This document shows positions 61,864 through 64,000 of a stretch of DNA of 64,000 nt, piece by piece. The position numbers and the translations under genes are program-made. This stretch comes from Clostridiales bacterium. Lineage in GTDB: Bacteria > Bacillota > Clostridia > Oscillospirales > CAG-272. The stretch covers positions 1 through 64,000 of the forward strand of contig JAAZIU010000022.1 in NCBI GenBank assembly GCA_012800735.1, in the 5' to 3' direction. Below the pieces are notes generated by a model. That model worked only from the letters and a program-made list of their open reading frames with translations, did not search any database and was not told where the DNA came from. Positions within the stretch are counted from its first letter, which is position 1. Every line of letters starts with the position of its first letter.

Positions 61864-62418
61864 TTAATTTAATTTCGACCGCACAAGCGCGGCGACGGCT
61901 TCTGCGCCGAGACCTAATTGATTTGCGCCGTTCAGGACGATATCTGCGTACCAGCGCGACGGCTCGACAAATTCGTCGTGACGGTAGCGGACGGTGTCAA
62001 GGTAGCGGTCGCTTACCTCTTCCAGCGTCTGTCCGCGGTCGCGCATGAAGCGCTTTATGCGGCGGTATAGCCGCTCGTCGCTGCGCAGATCGACGAATAT
62101 TTTCAAATTCAGCTTTGAGCGTATCGGCTCAAGCCGGAGTATCAAAAGCCCCTCGATAATCAATATATCGGCGTCGGAGTTCTGTTTTTCCTCGATGGCG
62201 GCGTAAAACTCCTCAAGACGGAAGGACTCCGGCGCGTTGTGTTCGGGGTATTCGATACCGGTAAAAGGAGCTGTGACATTCGGAGTCGGGTTTTTGAAAA
62301 ATGCGTCCATATGCAGGACTTCGGCTTTATATCCGTCAGCTTCGAAAAGCTCGCGGAGACGCGCCGTCAGCGTGGTTTTTCCGGAACAGGTTCCTCCGGT
62401 GATTCCGATTGTATACAT
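61864..62418 (-). CDS. Uridine kinase-like P-loop kinase, 184 aa
   Basis: The protein starts with a Walker A GITGGTCSGKTTLTARL at residue 5 and has HMDAFFKNP (near 37), ILIIEGLLILR (Walker B-like, near 84) and KIFVDLRSDERLYRRIKRFM, features of the uridine kinase and phosphoribulokinase family. It is shorter than typical uridine kinases (about 205-210 residues), so the substrate could be another nucleoside or ribosyl compound. It lies 13 bases after pheS and 13 bases before pheT, an unusual insertion in the pheST operon, and so should respond to Phe-tRNA level. Confidence 0.82.
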   Translation of the reverse strand: MYTIGITGGTCSGKTTLTARLRELFEADGYKAEVLHMDAFFKNPTPNVTAPFTGIEYPEHNAPESFRLEEFYAAIEEKQNSDADILIIEGLLILRLEPIRSKLNLKIFVDLRSDERLYRRIKRFMRDRGQTLEEVSDRYLDTVRYRHDEFVEPSRWYADIVLNGANQLGLGAEAVAALVRSKLN

Positions 62419-62431
62419 TATTCACCCTCGC

Positions 62432-63457
62432 TTATCTGAACTGCCGCAGGAAGCGGACGTCGTTTTCGTATAAAAGCCGCATATCGTCGATGGCGTAGCG
62501 GAAGAGCGTGACCCGCTCGATGCCGACGCCGAAAGCGAAACCGGTGTAAATTTCCGGGTCGATGCCCGACATTTGAAGGACATTGGGATGTACCATGCCG
62601 CAGCCGAGGATTTCGATCCAGCCTTCCCCCTTGCAGATGCGGCAGCCCTTGCCGCCGCAGGCAAAGCAGGAGATATCGACTTCGGCAGAGGGTTCGGTAA
62701 ACGGGAAATGGTGCGGGCGGAAGCGAACTTTTGTATCTTCGCCAAACATCCTTTGGGCGAACATCAGAAGCTGACCGCGCAGATCGCCCATCGTGATGTC
62801 GCGGTCGATGACAAGTCCTTCCATCTGGTGGAAGTTGGGGCTGTGCGTCGCGTCGACGGCATCGGAACGGTAAACGCGGCCGGGGGAGACAATGCGTATC
62901 GGCGGCGCCGTCTGCTCCATGACATGCACCTGAACGCCGGAGGTCTGCGAGCGCAGCAGGATATTGTCGGTGATGTAAAAGGTATCCTGAGTGTCCCGCG
63001 CCGGATGGTTTTCCGGTATGTTCAGCGCCTGGAAGTTGTAATAATCGTATTCGACTTCGGGTCCTTCGACGATATCAAAGCCCATCGTGCGGAAAATCTC
63101 CGCCATTTCGTATTCGACTATCCCCAAAGGATGGCGGTTGCCGCGGCGCTGGGCTTTGCCGGGCATCGTTACGTCGATGCGCTCGGCGGCAAGCTTTGCG
63201 TCGCCTATCTTCTTCATTATGATTTCACGGCGTTCGGCAAGCGCGTTTTCGACGGCGGCGCGCACTTCGTTTGCGAGGGCGCCGACAACCGGACGCTCCT
63301 CGGCGGAAAGCTTACCCATACCGCGAAGCACGGCGCTGAGTTCGGATTTCTTTCCGAGCACCTTTACGCGAAGCTCCTCCAAAGCGGCTTCGTTTTCTGC
63401 CGACAGAAGCTCGGACAGCGCCTGGTTTTTGATTTTTTCGAGCTGTTCTCTTATCAT
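62432..63457 (-). CDS. pheS: Phenylalanyl-tRNA synthetase alpha subunit
   Basis: PheS carries the class II catalytic core that charges tRNA-Phe. N-terminal coiled coil (about 1-90), motif 2 region YRSDAVDATHSPNFHQMEGL (near 197), the signature FRPHHFPFTEPSAEVDISC (near 247) and motif 3 GFAFGVGIERVTLFRYAIDD near the C-terminus. Length of 341 residues is normal. GGAGAAGG precedes ATG. First gene of pheS-kinase-pheT, downstream of a T-box. Confidence 0.98.
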   Translation of the reverse strand: MIREQLEKIKNQALSELLSAENEAALEELRVKVLGKKSELSAVLRGMGKLSAEERPVVGALANEVRAAVENALAERREIIMKKIGDAKLAAERIDVTMPGKAQRRGNRHPLGIVEYEMAEIFRTMGFDIVEGPEVEYDYYNFQALNIPENHPARDTQDTFYITDNILLRSQTSGVQVHVMEQTAPPIRIVSPGRVYRSDAVDATHSPNFHQMEGLVIDRDITMGDLRGQLLMFAQRMFGEDTKVRFRPHHFPFTEPSAEVDISCFACGGKGCRICKGEGWIEILGCGMVHPNVLQMSGIDPEIYTGFAFGVGIERVTLFRYAIDDMRLLYENDVRFLRQFR

Positions 63458-63497
63458 GCTTTTACCTTCTCCAAAAGTTATCGTTTAATTCGGAAAA

Positions 63498-63735
63498 TAA
63501 AAAAGTCCCCTGAAATAAATTCATGGGACGGAAATTCCGCGGTACCACCCAGTTTCCGCGGATTGACCGCGGCACTCAGTTCAGCCCTTTAACGGGGGCG
63601 GGGCGATGCCGTTTGATAGCAGCCGAAATGCCTTTTTGACCGGCGGGGAAACGATTTCAGCCCTGCAGTCGTTTCTCTCTTTGCCCGCGTGAACGCCGAT
63701 GCTCGTCAATCAAGCCTGCTGCCCGACATAAAAAT
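63498..63735 (-). promoter_or_regulatory. T-box riboswitch for pheS-kinase-pheT, probably phenylalanine-specific
   Basis: On the minus strand the conserved T-box sequence GGGTGGTACCGCGG is at 63537-63550, followed by a terminator with arms 63525-63529 and 63505-63509 extended by four more pairs past one mismatch and ending in a T run. Stem I with AAAGAGAG lies around 63675-63685. The putative specifier TTC (Phe) is at 63625-63627. This fits control of pheST by uncharged tRNA-Phe. The specifier is my reading of the fold rather than a computed structure. Confidence 0.88.
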
Positions 63736-63745
63736 ATACTTATTT

Positions 63746-63774
63746 ATTATATAACTTTTTCGCCGTCAATGCAA
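63746..63774 (-). promoter_or_regulatory. Promoter of the pheS T-box transcript
   Basis: Minus-strand TTGCAT (63769-63774), 17-base spacer, TATAAT (63746-63751). Confidence 0.65.
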
Positions 63775-63822
63775 TAGCAAAGGGCAAATATTTACAATTT
63801 AAGTGCAATTTCAACGAAATAG

Positions 63823-63848
63823 TTCGAGAAAAACAAGTTATTCTCGAA
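63823..63848 (-). other. 8-bp inverted repeat downstream of the partial gene
   Basis: TTCGAGAA/TTCTCGAA with a 10-base loop lies between the partial gene at the window edge and the pheS promoter. There is no long T run after it on the minus strand, so a terminator role is only possible. Confidence 0.4.
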
Positions 63849-63896
63849 ACGGGGGTTTTTCTTGAAAGTTTTGTGTAATATTAGTTTGTTTTCTAA

Positions 63897-64000
63897 CTAA
63901 CTGTTTTTCTTATCTTCTTCAGCTTCCGCTCCGGCTCCTTCTTTAGCTTCTGCTCCGGCTCCTTCTTTCGCTTCTGACGAAGAAATAGCTTCTGTTTCGG
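63897..64000 (-). CDS. C-terminal end of an unknown protein (partial, enters at right edge)
   Basis: The minus-strand frame ending at TAG 63897-63899 encodes an acidic tail ETEAISSSEAKEGAGAEA, a second KEGAGAEA copy and then EEDKKNS. The composition (Ala, Glu, Lys, Gly) is that of a disordered tail. The body of the gene is outside the window, so no function can be given. Confidence 0.6.
   Translation of the reverse strand, partial: ETEAISSSEAKEGAGAEAKEGAGAEAEEDKKNS
63921..63968. repeat. 24-base tandem repeat, two copies
   Basis: Units 63921-63944 and 63945-63968 differ at a single base. In the partial gene they encode the octapeptide KEGAGAEA twice. Confidence 0.85.

Noticed and set aside
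62573-63592. 339-codon plus-strand frame over pheS
   Set aside because: Antisense to pheS and it runs through the T-box; no protein family features.

Overview
The window is a bacterial chromosome segment (roughly mid-50s % GC by eye) with dense gene packing, Gram-positive style Shine-Dalgarno sites, near-consensus TTGACA-17-TATAAT promoters, two T-box leaders, an apparent L20-type leader before infC-rpmI-rplT, palindromic parS sites (TGTTTCACGTGAAACA) and a Firmicutes gene order (rnc-rSAM-smc-ftsY; rdgB-yhbY-nadD-yqeK-LCP-rsfS-leuS). Together with an anaerobic NrdG activase this suggests an uncultured anaerobic member of the Clostridia; I cannot name a genus. Many glycan-related genes point to a life on plant or host polysaccharides.

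Layout. 1-14.6 kb: a tRNA-Thr, then accessory genes in both directions (DUF4838-type putative glycosidase, membrane protein, ceramidase-like lipoprotein, VOC protein, DUF308 protein), a tryptophan T-box with an orphan trpB2-type gene, a zinc alcohol dehydrogenase, a discoidin-like lipoprotein, a GH38 alpha-mannosidase, a WG-repeat protein, and rlmH / membrane protein / nrdG. 14.8-25.5 kb (+): infC-rpmI-rplT, a SpoU-family RNA methyltransferase, dprA, topA, trmFO, plsX, rnc and an Elp3-like radical SAM gene. 25.6-37.5 kb (+): smc, ftsY, rdgB, yhbY, nadD, yqeK, an LCP cell-wall ligase, rsfS, leuS and rpsU. 37.6-47.2 kb: a carbohydrate island with a putative glycoside hydrolase, two Gfo/Idh/MocA oxidoreductases, a URO-D family protein, a DUF5107-TPR protein and a CBM9 surface protein. 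47.4-51.2 kb (-): a GT4-CsaB fusion, a MORN-repeat protein and a two-TM protein. 51.3-64 kb (-): serS, parB, a GH127-like gene, parA, parS cluster, rsmG, mnmG, a second parS, pheT, a uridine-kinase-like gene and pheS under a Phe T-box; the C-terminus of one more gene enters at the right edge.

How it fits together. Housekeeping operons for translation, tRNA modification and chromosome segregation are interleaved with single glycan genes, most of which carry their own strong sigma-A-type promoter and terminator and show no obvious operator. The parA/parB/parS group suggests that the right part lies fairly near the replication origin, but dnaA, rpmH and an oriC were not seen. No CRISPR array, phage, transposase or recognisable defence system was found. 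The most unusual architectures are a GH127-like gene between parA and parB, a kinase gene between pheS and pheT, a GT4-CsaB fusion starting just behind a terminator-like hairpin, a URO-D/DUF5107-TPR two-gene unit, an infC that appears to start at ATC, and a YqeK whose HD motif reads HN.
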